From the NCBI GenBank assembly GCA_028671895.1, contig CM053800.1, positions 12,917,886 through 12,981,885 of the forward strand: a stretch of DNA of 64,000 nt. The letters run 5' to 3'. Each line of letters opens with the position of its first letter. Within the stretch, counting starts at the first letter, position 1. The stretch is from Oenanthe sinensis. Its lineage: Eukaryota; Streptophyta; Magnoliopsida; Apiales; Apiaceae. Of the stretch, positions 47,737 to 58,180 are shown piece by piece. Position numbers and translations under genes: made by a program. The notes under the pieces were generated by a model, which saw only the letters and a program-made list of their open reading frames with translations, did no database searches and was not told the origin of the DNA.

Positions 47737-48445
47737 TTCTCTCTCCTGGCTTTCCTTTCAATGCTTCTTTGAACAACTTATGAGGGGTGGTCACCTCGTA
47801 TGCTCCACATATGTAATCCTAAATATTGGCCCGGGTGGCCTGGATATTTTATTTTCCTACTATTTGAATTATGCTTTTGGCTGAGTTTTATATATGTGAA
47901 TATATTGATGCATGCTCTTGCTTTACTTTGAAATAATTGCAACAAGTATAGGAAGCTTCTGGATGCCTTCCTTTATGACTTATGTTATAATTTCTTACTT
48001 AGACTTTCAAATACTTATGCTAGAAGTTTCCTTGGTAGCTTCTCATAATATATGATCACACACGTATAATATCACCAGGAAATCAATGAGTGAATAGGGA
48101 ATATAGCTTGCACCTGATATCATAGAGGTTAGGTAGTTGTCACTCTTCATACTAGTAAAATCCCAAAGGTGCCTTGGTACTTCCTTTATTGTCCAAACCT
48201 TGCTATAAACGAGGTGCTAATGATCTAGGTGGAACCTCTTCTCCTTATCCCTTACCTTCATGAAGATGAGGTTCCCATCTCATAAGTGGAATCTTTCCTT
48301 ATGGCTGGAACTTCTCAGTTGATGAGAACATCTTTAAAAACCACTAATTCCTTATGATATCACCATAACCCCTCTGTGTGAGGCCTTCTACGTAGACATA
48401 TGTAGTAGTATCATGAAAACTATCACAAGGCAACTGTAATCAAAT
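47737..48445. other. Spacer, nothing recognised
   Basis: Mixed composition, no ORF pattern on either strand. Confidence 0.5.
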
Positions 48446-48454
48446 ATATTTTGA

Positions 48455-49066
48455 TAACCTTGGGAGCGAGGACTCGGCACCTCCTAGGTTGAATGAATGA
48501 GACCATGGGAGCTAGGACATGCACCTCCCACGTTAAGTGAGTCAGGCCATAGGAGCCAGGACATGCACCTCCCAGGTTAAATAAATGGAACCTCTTGAGC
48601 CAGAACAAGCACCTCATGGGTCATGTAAGGAACCATGGGAGCAAGGACAGACACCTCCCAGGTTAAATGAATGGAACCTCAAGAGCTAGGACATGCACCT
48701 CTTGGGTCGTGTAAGGAACCGTGAGAGCCAAGACAAACACCTCCCAGGTTAAATGAATGGAACCTCAAGAGTCAGGACAGGCACCTCTTAGGTCATGTAA
48801 GGAATCATTGGAGCTAGGATAAGCACCTCTTAGGTTAAATGAATGGAACCTCAGGAGCCAGGACAAGCACCTCCTGGGTCATGTAAGGAACCGTGAGAGC
48901 CAGGACAGGCACCTCCCAGGTTAAATGAATGGAACCTCAGTAGTTAGGACAGGCACCTCCTGGGTCATGTAAGGAACCGTGGAATCCAGGTCAGGCACCT
49001 CCCAAGTTAAATGAATGGAACCTCAGGAGCCAAAGCTGGAACCTCAGGAGCCAAAGCAGGCACCTC
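48455..49066. repeat. 43-bp minisatellite (86-bp higher-order unit)
   Basis: About 14 copies of a ~43-bp unit built on GAGCCAGGACAGGCACCTCC. Two alternating types, one ending GGTTAAATGAATGGAACCTC and one ending GGTCATGTAAGGAACC, form an 86-bp pair repeated along the array. The first three units are the most diverged. It lies between the antisense ORF and integrase. Confidence 0.92.
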
Positions 49067-49513
49067 CTGTTTTTTTGCTTGGAAATTGGCTCTTTCAAGA
49101 GTCTTCTCTAGGCAGTATGTCACCTACTACCCCCAAGTTCTACAGTGTAGCTTGATAGATTGGAAAACTTTATCCTGTGGAAGCTTCTTACTTGATGCTA
49201 GATGGTATTTTAACAAACACATATAAAGGGAAATTGCCATTATTTCCATTAAAATGAAAAACATTACATGGAGACTCTGAGAGATTTATCGGTACCACCC
49301 CCAAAGTGTGAAATAAAAATTGCAACTACCAATTAAATGAAGCTTGAAAATGCAAAAACATAAGCTTAGTTTTATTATCCTAGCCTGAAAGAGGCATACT
49401 TTTCCTATTTATTGAAAGAAGAGAGATTACTGGTAGTACTTTTTGAGGTGCTCAGCATTCCAAGCCCTTGGGAGGAGCTTCCTCTCTAGATTTTCAAGGT
49501 GATAGGTCCCTTC
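49067..49513. other. 3' spacer after the pol region
   Basis: No coding pattern beyond the end of integrase. Confidence 0.45.
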
Positions 49514-50750
49514 TCATAGCACTGACTGTATCTTGTATGGTCCTTTCCAATTTGCTTCAAAAGCTCCATGGCCTGGGACCTTCATATTTGGCATCATTTT
49601 CCTCAGTACTAAGTCCCCATCTTTGAGTGGACGAGTTTTCACCCAGTTGTTATAGTACCTCCTGGTTCTCTGTTGGTAGGAAACTAGCTTCAACTGTGAG
49701 TTAGCCCTCATTTCTTCCACCAAGTCTAAGTACAAACAATGATTGAATTCATTATTTCCAGGCTGGTAATTATCCCTCCTGAAGGAACCTGCCCTAATTT
49801 CAACAGGTACCATGACCTCACAGCCATATGTAAGGGAGAAAGGGGATTCCCCTGTAGTGGAATGAGGTGTTGTATTATAGGACCATAACACAATTGGAAG
49901 CTCTTTTGGCTAGCTCCCCTTACTTTCCTCCAACTTTGCCTTCAAGGTATGTTTAATTATCTTATTCATAGCTTTTGTTTGTCTATTGCTTTGAGGATAA
50001 CAAAAAATCGAAAAACACTTTTTTATTCCCAAATCATCACACAGCTTCCTCATCTCCTTGCTATAATTTTTTTCCCATTGTCAGAAATTAACTTGTATGG
50101 AACACCATACTTGCAAATAATTGCTCTATATACAAACTCTTTTAGCTTTCCAGCAGTAATGGTAGCTAGAGGTTCAGCTTCTACCCATTTTGTGAAATAA
50201 TCCACAGCCCCCACAACATATTTCGCACTTCCTTTTCCTTTTGGCAGCTCCCCAATTAGGTCAATCCCCCAAACAGCAAATGGCCAATGAATAACCAATT
50301 GTTTGAGAGGTGTCGTTGGTCTGCTGTTGAAATTTGCATACCTTTGGCAATGATCATACGACTTAGCAAACTTGTGGGCATCTGATTTTAAAGTGAGAAA
50401 ATAGTACCCTTGCCTTAAGACCTTGTGGGCAAGAGAGGTATCCCCTAGTGATTTCCACAAATACCCTCATGGACCTCCCTCAAGATGTATTCACAAATGT
50501 TTCCAGCAATGCATTTGAGTTGTGGCTGATTAAAACCTCTTTTATAGAGGTACCTATCATATATAATGTATCTAGCTGACTGATACCTGATTCTCCTAGC
50601 ATCGTCTTTATTTTCAGGAAGCTCCCCCTTAGTGATGTAAGCTATGATGGAATCTGTCCATAACTTCTCTTCTGAAACCTCAATCTCCATTACTTCTTCT
50701 TGTGGGATGCTTGGTTGAGATTGTACCTCGAGGGGAATGACTCCCAACAA
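49514..50750 (-). pseudogene. Integrase, all domains present in pieces, catalytic Glu replaced
   Basis: Minus strand. 50750-50445: N-terminal region with REVHEGICGNH (first two zinc-binding His). 50460-50050: rest of the zinc domain (SYDHCQRY) and core with GIDLIGELPKG (first Asp), VDYFTKWVEAEPL and LISDNGKK (second Asp). 50040-49900: third block, where relatives read NGQAE and this copy reads SNRQTKAMNK, so the catalytic Glu is Lys (AAA, plus 49973-49975). 49891-49514: C-terminal domain with TTGESPFSLTYG and GPYKI. Frame changes lie near 50450 and 49995 and a stop near 49910. It would have inserted element DNA into the genome. Confidence 0.88.
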
Positions 50751-50779
50751 GGTAGTAGACCTTTGAGACCCCAGTTTTG

Positions 50780-51481
50780 CTAAGGCATCTGCATTGGCAT
50801 TTCTACTCTTGGAATTTTTTTGAGTTTTACTTCTCGGAACCTCCTCATCAGGTCCTGGGCATACCTCATATAGAGTTCTGTTCTGGAACCTCTAGCTTGA
50901 TAGTCACCCCTGATGTGCCATACCACCAATATTGGGTCACTGTAGACATTGAGGTTTTTCACCTTCATTTCAAGGGCCAGCTTCAATCCTGCAATCAAAG
51001 CTTCATATTCTGCATCAATATTAGTAGCTCTTAATGAGAAATGAATGGAGCTTTAGAGTCAGTGTCCCTCAGGGATAATGAGTTCAATTCCAGCTCCTGC
51101 CCCACTATTTTTTACTGCTCCATCCACATACAGGTTCCACCAAGGTGCACAATTCTCCTCAAGTACCACTGAGTTACCAGGTTCAAGTACCAAATGCAGG
51201 GATTCCACCTCTATTTCTAGCGAGAACTCTAGTATGAAATCAGCCAGAACCTGACCTTTAATTGTTGTCCTTGGCTTATACTCAATATCGAATTGCCCCA
51301 GTTCGATTACCCACTTCATGAGTCTCCCAGAAGCTTCCAGCTTGTGTAAGACAAGTCTCAAAGGATATGAGGTATTTATTTCCACTTTATGAGCTTGAAA
51401 ATATGGCCTAAGCTTCCTGGATTCCAAGATTAATGCGTATACCAGCTTCTCCATGCTCAGGTACCTAGTTTCTGCATCCAA
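50780..51481 (-). pseudogene. RNase H end and second (archaeal-type) RNase H
   Basis: Minus strand. 51481-51250: last part of the RT-linked RNase H (DAETRYLSMEKLVYAL, LRPYFQAHKVEI), then the linker FDIEYKPRTTIKGQVLADF. From about 51145: second RNase H with WNLYVDGAVKNSGAGAG, then after a frame change AEYEALIAGLKLALEM and VYSDPILVVWHIRG, ending in a RFREVKLKKIPR segment. This duplicated RNase H is the same lineage mark as in the larger gypsy element. Confidence 0.85.
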
Positions 51482-51492
51482 AAGTCTTTTAC

Positions 51493-52531
51493 TTACGTAA
51501 TATACTGGGTATTGTATATGTTCCTCTTCCTTATCAGGACTGCACTGATAGAGTTTTCAGAAACAGCCACGTATAGTGTCAAAACCTCCTCCTCCAATGG
51601 TTTAAACAATAATGGGGGGCTACCCAATTGTTCTTTGAGATTCCGGAAAGCAGCTTCACACTCATGAGTCCATTGAGACTCTTTTCCCTTCTTGATAGCT
51701 TTAAAAATCTCTTTGCACTTATCTGAGCTTCTAGAGACAAATCTGTTGAGAGCTACCACTCTTCTAGTCAAACATTGTACCTCTTTAACATTTCTTAGGG
51801 ACCTCATTTCCATCAAACCCTTTATTTTTGTAGGGTTTGCCTCAATTCCTCTGTGATTTACAATGAAGCCCAGAAGCTTTCTAGTTTCCACCCCAAACAC
51901 ACATTTTTACGGATTGAGTTTAATCTGGTACATCCTCAATATATCAAACATTTCCTTAAGGTGCTTTACATGATCAGTAGCTTCCTTAGACTTAACTAGC
52001 ATATCATCCACATAAACCTCCATTGTTTTGTCAATCTGTTCATGAAACATCATATTCATTAATCTTTGGTAGGTAGCTCCCGCATTAAGCAATCCAAATG
52101 GCCCCACATAGCAATATAAGCCCCTATCTGTGATGAAAGAGGTATGTTCCTAGTCAGGTTCGTACACGAGAATCTGATTGTAACCTGAATATGTGTCCAT
52201 AAAGCTGAGCAAAACATGTCCAGCTGTGGCATCAACTAACTGGTCAATCCTTGGAAGAGGGAAGCTGTCCTTAGGACATGTTTTGTTTAAGTTTGTGAAA
52301 TCCACACAAGTTCTCCATTTTCCATTAGGTTTTTTTAACTAATACATGGTAAGCTAACCATGTGGGGTAGAATGACTCTTTGATTAGACCAGCTTTGAGC
52401 AACCGGTCCACCTCTTCCTTTAAAGCAGAAGCTCTTTCTCCACTTACAGCTCTTCTTTTTTGTCTTATCCCTTTCTTTTTAGGGTCAATATTCAAATGAT
52501 GACACATCACTTTGGGGTCCACTCCAATCAT
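51493..52531 (-). pseudogene. Reverse transcriptase and connection
   Basis: Minus strand. 52531-52325: KGIRQKRRAVSGERASALKEE, then LKAGLIKESFYPTWLAYHVLVKKT. 52320-52110: palm blocks with a stop. 52107-51907: GPFGLLNAGATYQRLMNMMF and VYVDDMLVKSKEATDH with the catalytic aspartates. 51900-51493: thumb, connection and start of RNase H (LLGFIVNHRGIEANP, ALNRFVSRSSDKC, LYVAVSENSISAVLI). Frame changes lie near 52320 and 51500. Confidence 0.88.
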
Positions 52532-52564
52532 GTCTGAGTGGCACCAGGTAAAAACATCTAGGTT

Positions 52565-53842
52565 CTATTTCAAAAACTTGACTAACATCTTCCTTATATC
52601 ATATTTCAGATGCTTCCCAATAGTTAGTACTTTCGATGTATCATTGTCATCCATCACTATAGCAATCGTTTCACCATCAGGTCCTGCCTTCTCAGTGGTT
52701 TCAGTCATTCTTGGGTCCAGGTCTATTTCAATTTCAACACCCAAAACCTCTTCAATATTGAGAGTTTCTATTGGTACAACTTCCAACAATAACAATCCTA
52801 ATGGTTCTATCCCCAAAATAACTGGAACCTCTAGAAGAGGATCCTCATCAGTCACCTCCACAATTTTAATGCTATTACATGAAATTTTCCATTTTTCAAC
52901 AGGTTCCAGGACTTGTACCTCATCACCTTCTTTCTTTATTGCCTGGAAGCTCTTCTTTGGACTTTCTGCTACCTGTATGACTTTGTTATAGCACTCTCTG
53001 GACTCATACTGGAAGCCTCTAACACATCCCACTCCATTATGTGTGGGGAACTTTATGGCCATATGGTAAATGAAGGTTACTATCCTCATATCCTTCAATA
53101 TTGGTCTTCTTAAAATTGCATTATAAGATATATCCTCATTCACCACCATGAATTCAGCCATCTGTGTTACCACCTTAGGTTCCTCTCACATGATAACTGA
53201 AAGATTTACCTTTCCAAGGATCCTCATTGATTTTCCATTAAATCCATACAATTCATTCCTGGTGATACCCATTTCTTTATCTAGCAGACCTATCTTTTGG
53301 TATGTGGTGTAAGCCAGAATATTCACAGAGCTCCCATTATCAACAAGGATTCTTTGTACATTTAGACCTCCAATCATAACAGTTACAACCAAAGCATCAT
53401 TGTGGGGATAATACACCCACTTAGCATCCTCTTCATCAAAGAAAATTTGGGCAGTTTTCCCTTTGAACAGCTTTGGGGGCCTTTCTGCTAAATTATACAC
53501 ATTTGGTAAGGGTTTTCCTTTATTTTCCCGAGCATATCTATCCATGGCATTTCTGCTGGAAGCTGCCAAATGGGTACCTCCAATGATGGTTCCGATGCTT
53601 CCTGCCCTGATATTCCTGATGGCACATATTTTTCCAGCTTCCTTGGCTGCCTTCTCATCCCGGAACCTCTTGTCTTCTCTAGCCACAAACTCGGAGAGGT
53701 GTCCACCTCTTATTAATTCCTCAATTTGGTCTTTAAGGTGTTTGCAATCTGCTGTCTCATGGCCATTGCTATCATCAAAGGCACAGTACTTTCCCAAATC
53801 TTTTCTCCCAGGGGGACCTACTCTGTAGGGCTTTTTAAACAT
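52565..53842 (-). pseudogene. Gag zinc-finger tail, protease and PR-RT linker
   Basis: Minus strand. 53842-53186: YCAFDDSNGHETADCKHLK, a Cys/His nucleocapsid motif in which the usual second ligand His (FH) is Asp, then a basic linker. The protease follows with RILVDNGSSVNIL (DNG active site) and YGFNGKSMRILGKVNLS. 53173-52565: rest of the protease (AEFMVVNEDISYNAILRRP, where intact relatives have LGRP) and a long acidic linker toward RT. A TGA near 53184 separates the two. Confidence 0.82.
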
Positions 53843-55385
53843 ACCAATTTTTTTCTATGACCTCATATATGTGAGTAATAGAGGTATTGATGGGATTATA
53901 TTCTTCAAATCTCGAGAACTTATGAGTAGAAGAAAATATTCTCCCATCATGGGACCTACCTCTGTTAGCATTCACAGAAATGGAAGCTATTTTGTCATCA
54001 CGAATATAGGTCATTGAGTCAGTGGTTCCTCTACTAGAGGTTCTTTTCTCAGTATTCCTATCTTTGGGACTATAGGAGCGGTTCCTTTTATTCATGCTCC
54101 ACCCCTGGTACCTCCATGATTAGCATTCTTTGACAGTTTAGCCAGTGATTCCTCCACAATCTTATGAGGTTCTGTCTTTGCATAATAATCAGAAATCAGT
54201 TCCTAGCCTCACACCCGCAATGAAGAAAATTTTCAACGTTTCATCAGAATCTTTCCTTACCCTGGGAACTTCCTCATTGAACCTCTTAAAGTAGTTCCTT
54301 AGAGTTTCATTGTCCCTTTTTTTGATGTTTGCCAATGTGTAGACAAGTGGGGCATAAACCACAGAAGCTCTAAATTGAGCTATAAACTGGTCTCTCATCT
54401 GCTCCCAGGACTTTATTGAATCACTTGATAGCCTCTTGAACCATTGGTGGGCATTTCATGTGAGGGTGGCAGCAAGCAACCGACACCTTGTGAGAAGTTC
54501 CACTTGATATACCTCCATTTCAGTGATTAAACGACTTAGATACTCCACAGGATCAGAGATTCCATCAAATTTGAGGTCCCCATTCATCCTATGGAACCTG
54601 GGTAAAGGGGACTGCTTCACCTTTTTAGTGAAAGGGGAAGCTATAGCCAAACCGGATTGAGACTTCTTTTCAGCCTGGATTCTGTCTAGAACCTCCCTTA
54701 ATTCTTCAATTTTAAGCTTACCGGGTACCTCATCAGTGGGTGGTACCTCCTTCTCAGGTTCTAGGACATGTTGGGAGCTATCTCCTTGTTCGAGTTCTTC
54801 CACACTGGGATCCCTATTAGACTATGCTTTCTTGTTGGTAGCTCAAGCTTTGGAACGAGTCTCATTTCCCTTCAGATTCTTGGGACCTTCAGCCTTGAAA
54901 CCTCCTTATTACCCCTTCTCAGTTGCCCTTTTGTTAGACAACAGGTGACGAAGGTCCTTTTCACTAGCCTTGATTTTGTGTCAAAGGTCCTGGTCACTTA
55001 GCTTATTTCCCAACCTATCAAACACGCTAAAAGTGGGGCTAGATTAACGTGCATGTTCCTGTTTCTCCTTTTCAACAGCTTTTTCTTTTTGGGACCCCCC
55101 TTTAGCAACCCCATCTTTCAATTATTTTTCTCATTCCCCACTTTCAGAGTCGAACACCAACTGTTTGGGGGTCACACTTTTCTGCTATAACTTCTTTCCA
55201 GAAGAAGCCGATTTGAATCTCTTTTTTCCTTTCTTGAAAGGTTTCTTCTCGACTATTTCCACTCTTTTCTCCAATTGTCTCACATAGTCAAAAACATCAT
55301 CTAGAGTTACTCCAGGTTGAGATTATCCTTGGGGAACCTCCTTGCCATTCGATGGTGTTTTCTCGTTGTCTGAGTTATTAGACAT
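53835..55385 (-). pseudogene. Gag polyprotein, decayed
   Basis: Minus strand. ATG at 55385 gives MSNNSDNEKTPSNGKEV, broken by TAA after PQG (CAA to TAA type change), then TLDDVFDYVRQLEKRVEI and a Lys-rich stretch. 54803-54456: an acidic region and the start of the gag domain (PRFHRMNGDLKFDGISDPVEYL). 54398-54189: capsid helices (IAQFRASVVYAPLVYTLANIK, ETLRNYFKRFNEEV). 54095-53835: basic linker (NKRNRSYSPKDRNTEKR) before the zinc motif. At least three disabling changes. Confidence 0.8.
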
Positions 55386-55432
55386 CTTTCTTCCCTAAAG
55401 ACGAGTCAAATCCCCTCATTCTAGTACCAAAA

Positions 55433-56447
55433 TGTTGTGAGAGGAATTTGGTACAACACCCGTGGAGGCCCTTTACTGAAATAGAGGAAATAATTTACAA
55501 GATTCTGCCAAAAAATAGCTTCGTAACAGAGGTTCCACGAATGGTGGATAGTGATTTTTGATGAAAAAAGGACTGAGCTAGCACTAAGGCACCAACGTAT
55601 AATCCTAAGATTATACAAGTCAAATACCTCAGTTTATTAATGAACACTCGAGTTTTTTGTATGCTCTCTCCCCTCTAAGTGTTTTCGAACCCCCTTGCTA
55701 GTTGCCTACCTACCCTATTTATAGGGATCAAGTCCATATGAAGTTCTTGATTGATAAAACTCCTTGAGTAAGTAATCAGCTATGTAGTGATAAGCTTTAT
55801 CATCTTGCTTGATGTATATCTTGAACTGGTTGGGCTAGAAGGAGAGTCCATGTCGGCTAGGACTCCTTGGAAGCTATATCACAATGTGTAATCGGATCAG
55901 TATAGGAGCATGTGTATTTTCTTGAGAATTATCCCTAATTAGATAAGAATAATATGGTAGATATCTCTCAGAATCGTGGAGAGATTATTTCATAAAAATC
56001 AGGTGGTACAGTCTATGCATAACTTCCCTGCCAGGAGGTACCAAGCAGCTGTCTTGGAAACTAATTTCTGGAACCTGTCCCATGGAACATGGAACCTGTT
56101 TCATGGAAACAATAGCACATCAGGACCCCCTAGATTAAATCTCAACTTCATTGGACTCCTGGAACCTCCTTAAATCAGGTACCAACATTGACATAATGGA
56201 AGCTCTTTGGACAGTTGAACCTCTGCATCACCAAGACCTTCTTCCCTAATAGTTTTTCATCCTTGGATGGACCTTTCACCTTCTGGACCTCTCTGGCAGC
56301 TTCCCTGACTCCCTTGATCACCATGGAACCTCCCTACAGACTCTTATTCTGTCTTGAAATCTCTTTAAAGGGCCAATTACTTAGTGGATTGGACCTCCAA
56401 CAAACTATGGACCTAAATTCAGGCCATGTGATATTTTGGGCACAACA
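55433..56447 (-). repeat. 5' LTR of the second gypsy element
   Basis: 1015 bp, pairs with 43017-43976. Next to it inside the element the minus strand reads TGGTACTAGAATGAGGGGA, a likely tRNA primer site three bases from the LTR end. TSD GAAGT follows at 56448-56452. Confidence 0.94.
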
Positions 56448-56549
56448 GAAGTAAATAAATGATTTACTTTCCTCGAATACGATTTTATTTTGGGATCACC
56501 GCCCTACTTTAGTTAAGGTTTCAACTTATGAAAATGAATGAGATTTTCC

Positions 56550-56600
56550 GAGGAACTCCTAAGTCGTGATTTTTCGAGGAACTCCCAAGTCATGATTTTT
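56550..56600 (+). repeat. 26-bp tandem duplication
   Basis: CGAGGAACTCCTAAGTCGTG.. followed at once by CGAGGAACTCCCAAGTCATG.., two copies. Confidence 0.85.
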
Positions 56601-56703
56601 CAAATGATTTTCAATTCTCGATATATAAGATTAGTTGACGGAGGTCAACACATACATTGTGATATTCTTACTTCCCCGAATATTCCGGAAGTAACCCATC
56701 AGA

Positions 56704-56912
56704 GATTGTGAATCTATTAACAAGTAGGATGTACTTGGAGAACTAGGATTAAATTCTTGTTCCAGATTAGATAGATGAATCTATTGACAAGTATGATATA
56801 CTTGGAGAACTATGATTAATTTTCGGTTCCAAGTTAGATAGATGAATCTATTATCAAGTAGGATATACTTGGGAAATTAGGATTAAATTTTGGTTCAAAG
56901 TTATAGATTAAT
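56704..56912 (+). repeat. 67-bp tandem repeat, three copies
   Basis: GAATCTATT(A/G/A)(A/A/T)CAAG occurs at 56710, 56777 and 56844, each followed by similar sequence containing GTA(G/T)GATAT(A)CTTGG and ending GATAGAT. Confidence 0.88.
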
Positions 56913-57889
56913 CCAGTGGACTAGGAGATATGCTGTAAGTGACCGAGTGACGCACGACCCAACACTTTGGCCCATATGTGATTCCCAATAATGGTAGAGA
57001 ATGTCGTGGCTCCCCCTTCTACATGTAGAGAATAACAAGAGCTGCCGTATGTTACGACTGATCATCGTGGATGTACGGTAGAAGTGTGGTGAAAAGCTCC
57101 AAATACAGTCCCATCTTCCAGTTGAAATTGTGCTGAAACATTGTAATGAAAGCCTATAAGCTGAGTTACCGATGGTGTTGTCAGTGATTGATATCTTGAT
57201 ATTTCTCTTTACTCATCCAAGATGATTTAACGAAAAGTTATTTTGAAAACTTAAGCGGGTATATGATGTACACCAAACAGTTCTTAAATCTTTAAAATAT
57301 TTTACTAGATTTTAAACCTTACAAATGGTATAGTTCTAAGTGATTTGATTTTCTTATAATAAGAAGCAACTATTATTGCAGTATCTTGAAGTGTGTACTT
57401 ATTATATTTATGGGAGTTTAGCAAAGTTATAGTTGATGCTAGTTTTAAGTTATTGATAATGTTATTTCAAAACTGTGAACGTAATAAGTTCAATTGGTTT
57501 TATCTCAAAAGCTTTAGAGGAAGTATGAAAGAGTGGTAACACTATATTCTATAATGTCTTGTTTTATATAATGAACTAAATTGTTCGAATTATATTCTTC
57601 CAAACTTCATGTTGAGTATAAATACTTTTAACAGAAAACTCCGACTATATGTATCGTTGAGAGATACTTTGCTATGCTTACCCTATACCGGTAACCTTAT
57701 GTTATACTATTGAGATAGTAGTGATTATCATATTCTTGGATGAGAGTAACATAGATAATTGGGTGGATAACTTGCTGAGAATTATTTCACTCACTCTTGC
57801 TTTATATTAAATTTTCCAGAGAAAGTGATAATCCATTCGATTGGATCCATACTTCAAGGAAGGAAAGTCGGAGATTCACCTTTGAGATG

Positions 57890-58180
57890 GTTCAGTTCAA
57901 CATTATTCTACAGAAGTAAGTTAGACAGGTTTTTCAGTAATGATCTAGCTATTAATGTCACTTCAAGTAGAGGTTATCATTGATAAGTATGAGATCCTGG
58001 ATAAGTACATTTGGTTTATAATAACTAATGATACTGGTTGTATATCATTTCTAAGGCTATAACTCGTATGTGTGAGAGAGGGGTCTGTGATGTGATTTCG
58101 TTAGATTATAAAGTTATTGCAGGTTTTAAATGATTGAATGGTGATTTGATGACTCAAATCCCTGATTCTAGATTTGGGGG
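57890..58180. other. Short unique stretch between the two long repeats
   Basis: It ends in TAGATTTGGGGG directly before the TGTTATAATC start of the right copy, which resembles a polypurine tract before a 3' LTR. If so, almost all of an internal region has been lost. Confidence 0.35.

Larger units (their letters stand above)
43017..56447 (-). mobile_element. Second Ty3/gypsy Tat-type element, full length, decayed
   Basis: LTRs 43017-43976 and 55433-56447 start TGTTGTGAGAGG and end GGGCACAACA on the plus strand, with TSD GAAGT on both sides; total 13,431 bp. Minus-strand order: gag, protease, RT, RNase H, second RNase H, full-length integrase, 43-bp minisatellite, antisense extra ORF, polypurine tract, 3' LTR. 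All pol domains can be read but frameshifts and stops split them. The LTRs differ by a ~50-bp indel and many substitutions (about 8% in the first 150 bp by eye). It lies inside the left copy of the long repeat. Confidence 0.93.
56453..57889 (+). repeat. Long repeat, left copy, second part
   Basis: Continues the unit interrupted at 43016. 57373-57889 matches 60613-61132; 56453-57372 has no counterpart in the right copy. Homology between copies ends at TTTGAGATG/TTTGAAATG. Confidence 0.7.

Noticed and set aside
48455..49066. 43-bp repeats as a CRISPR or transcription factor array
   Set aside because: Continuous degenerate minisatellite without spacers, in a place where Tat-type elements commonly carry tandem repeats.
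53463..53828. 121-codon plus-strand ORF
   Set aside because: Antisense shadow of the gag tail and protease reading frame of the second gypsy element.
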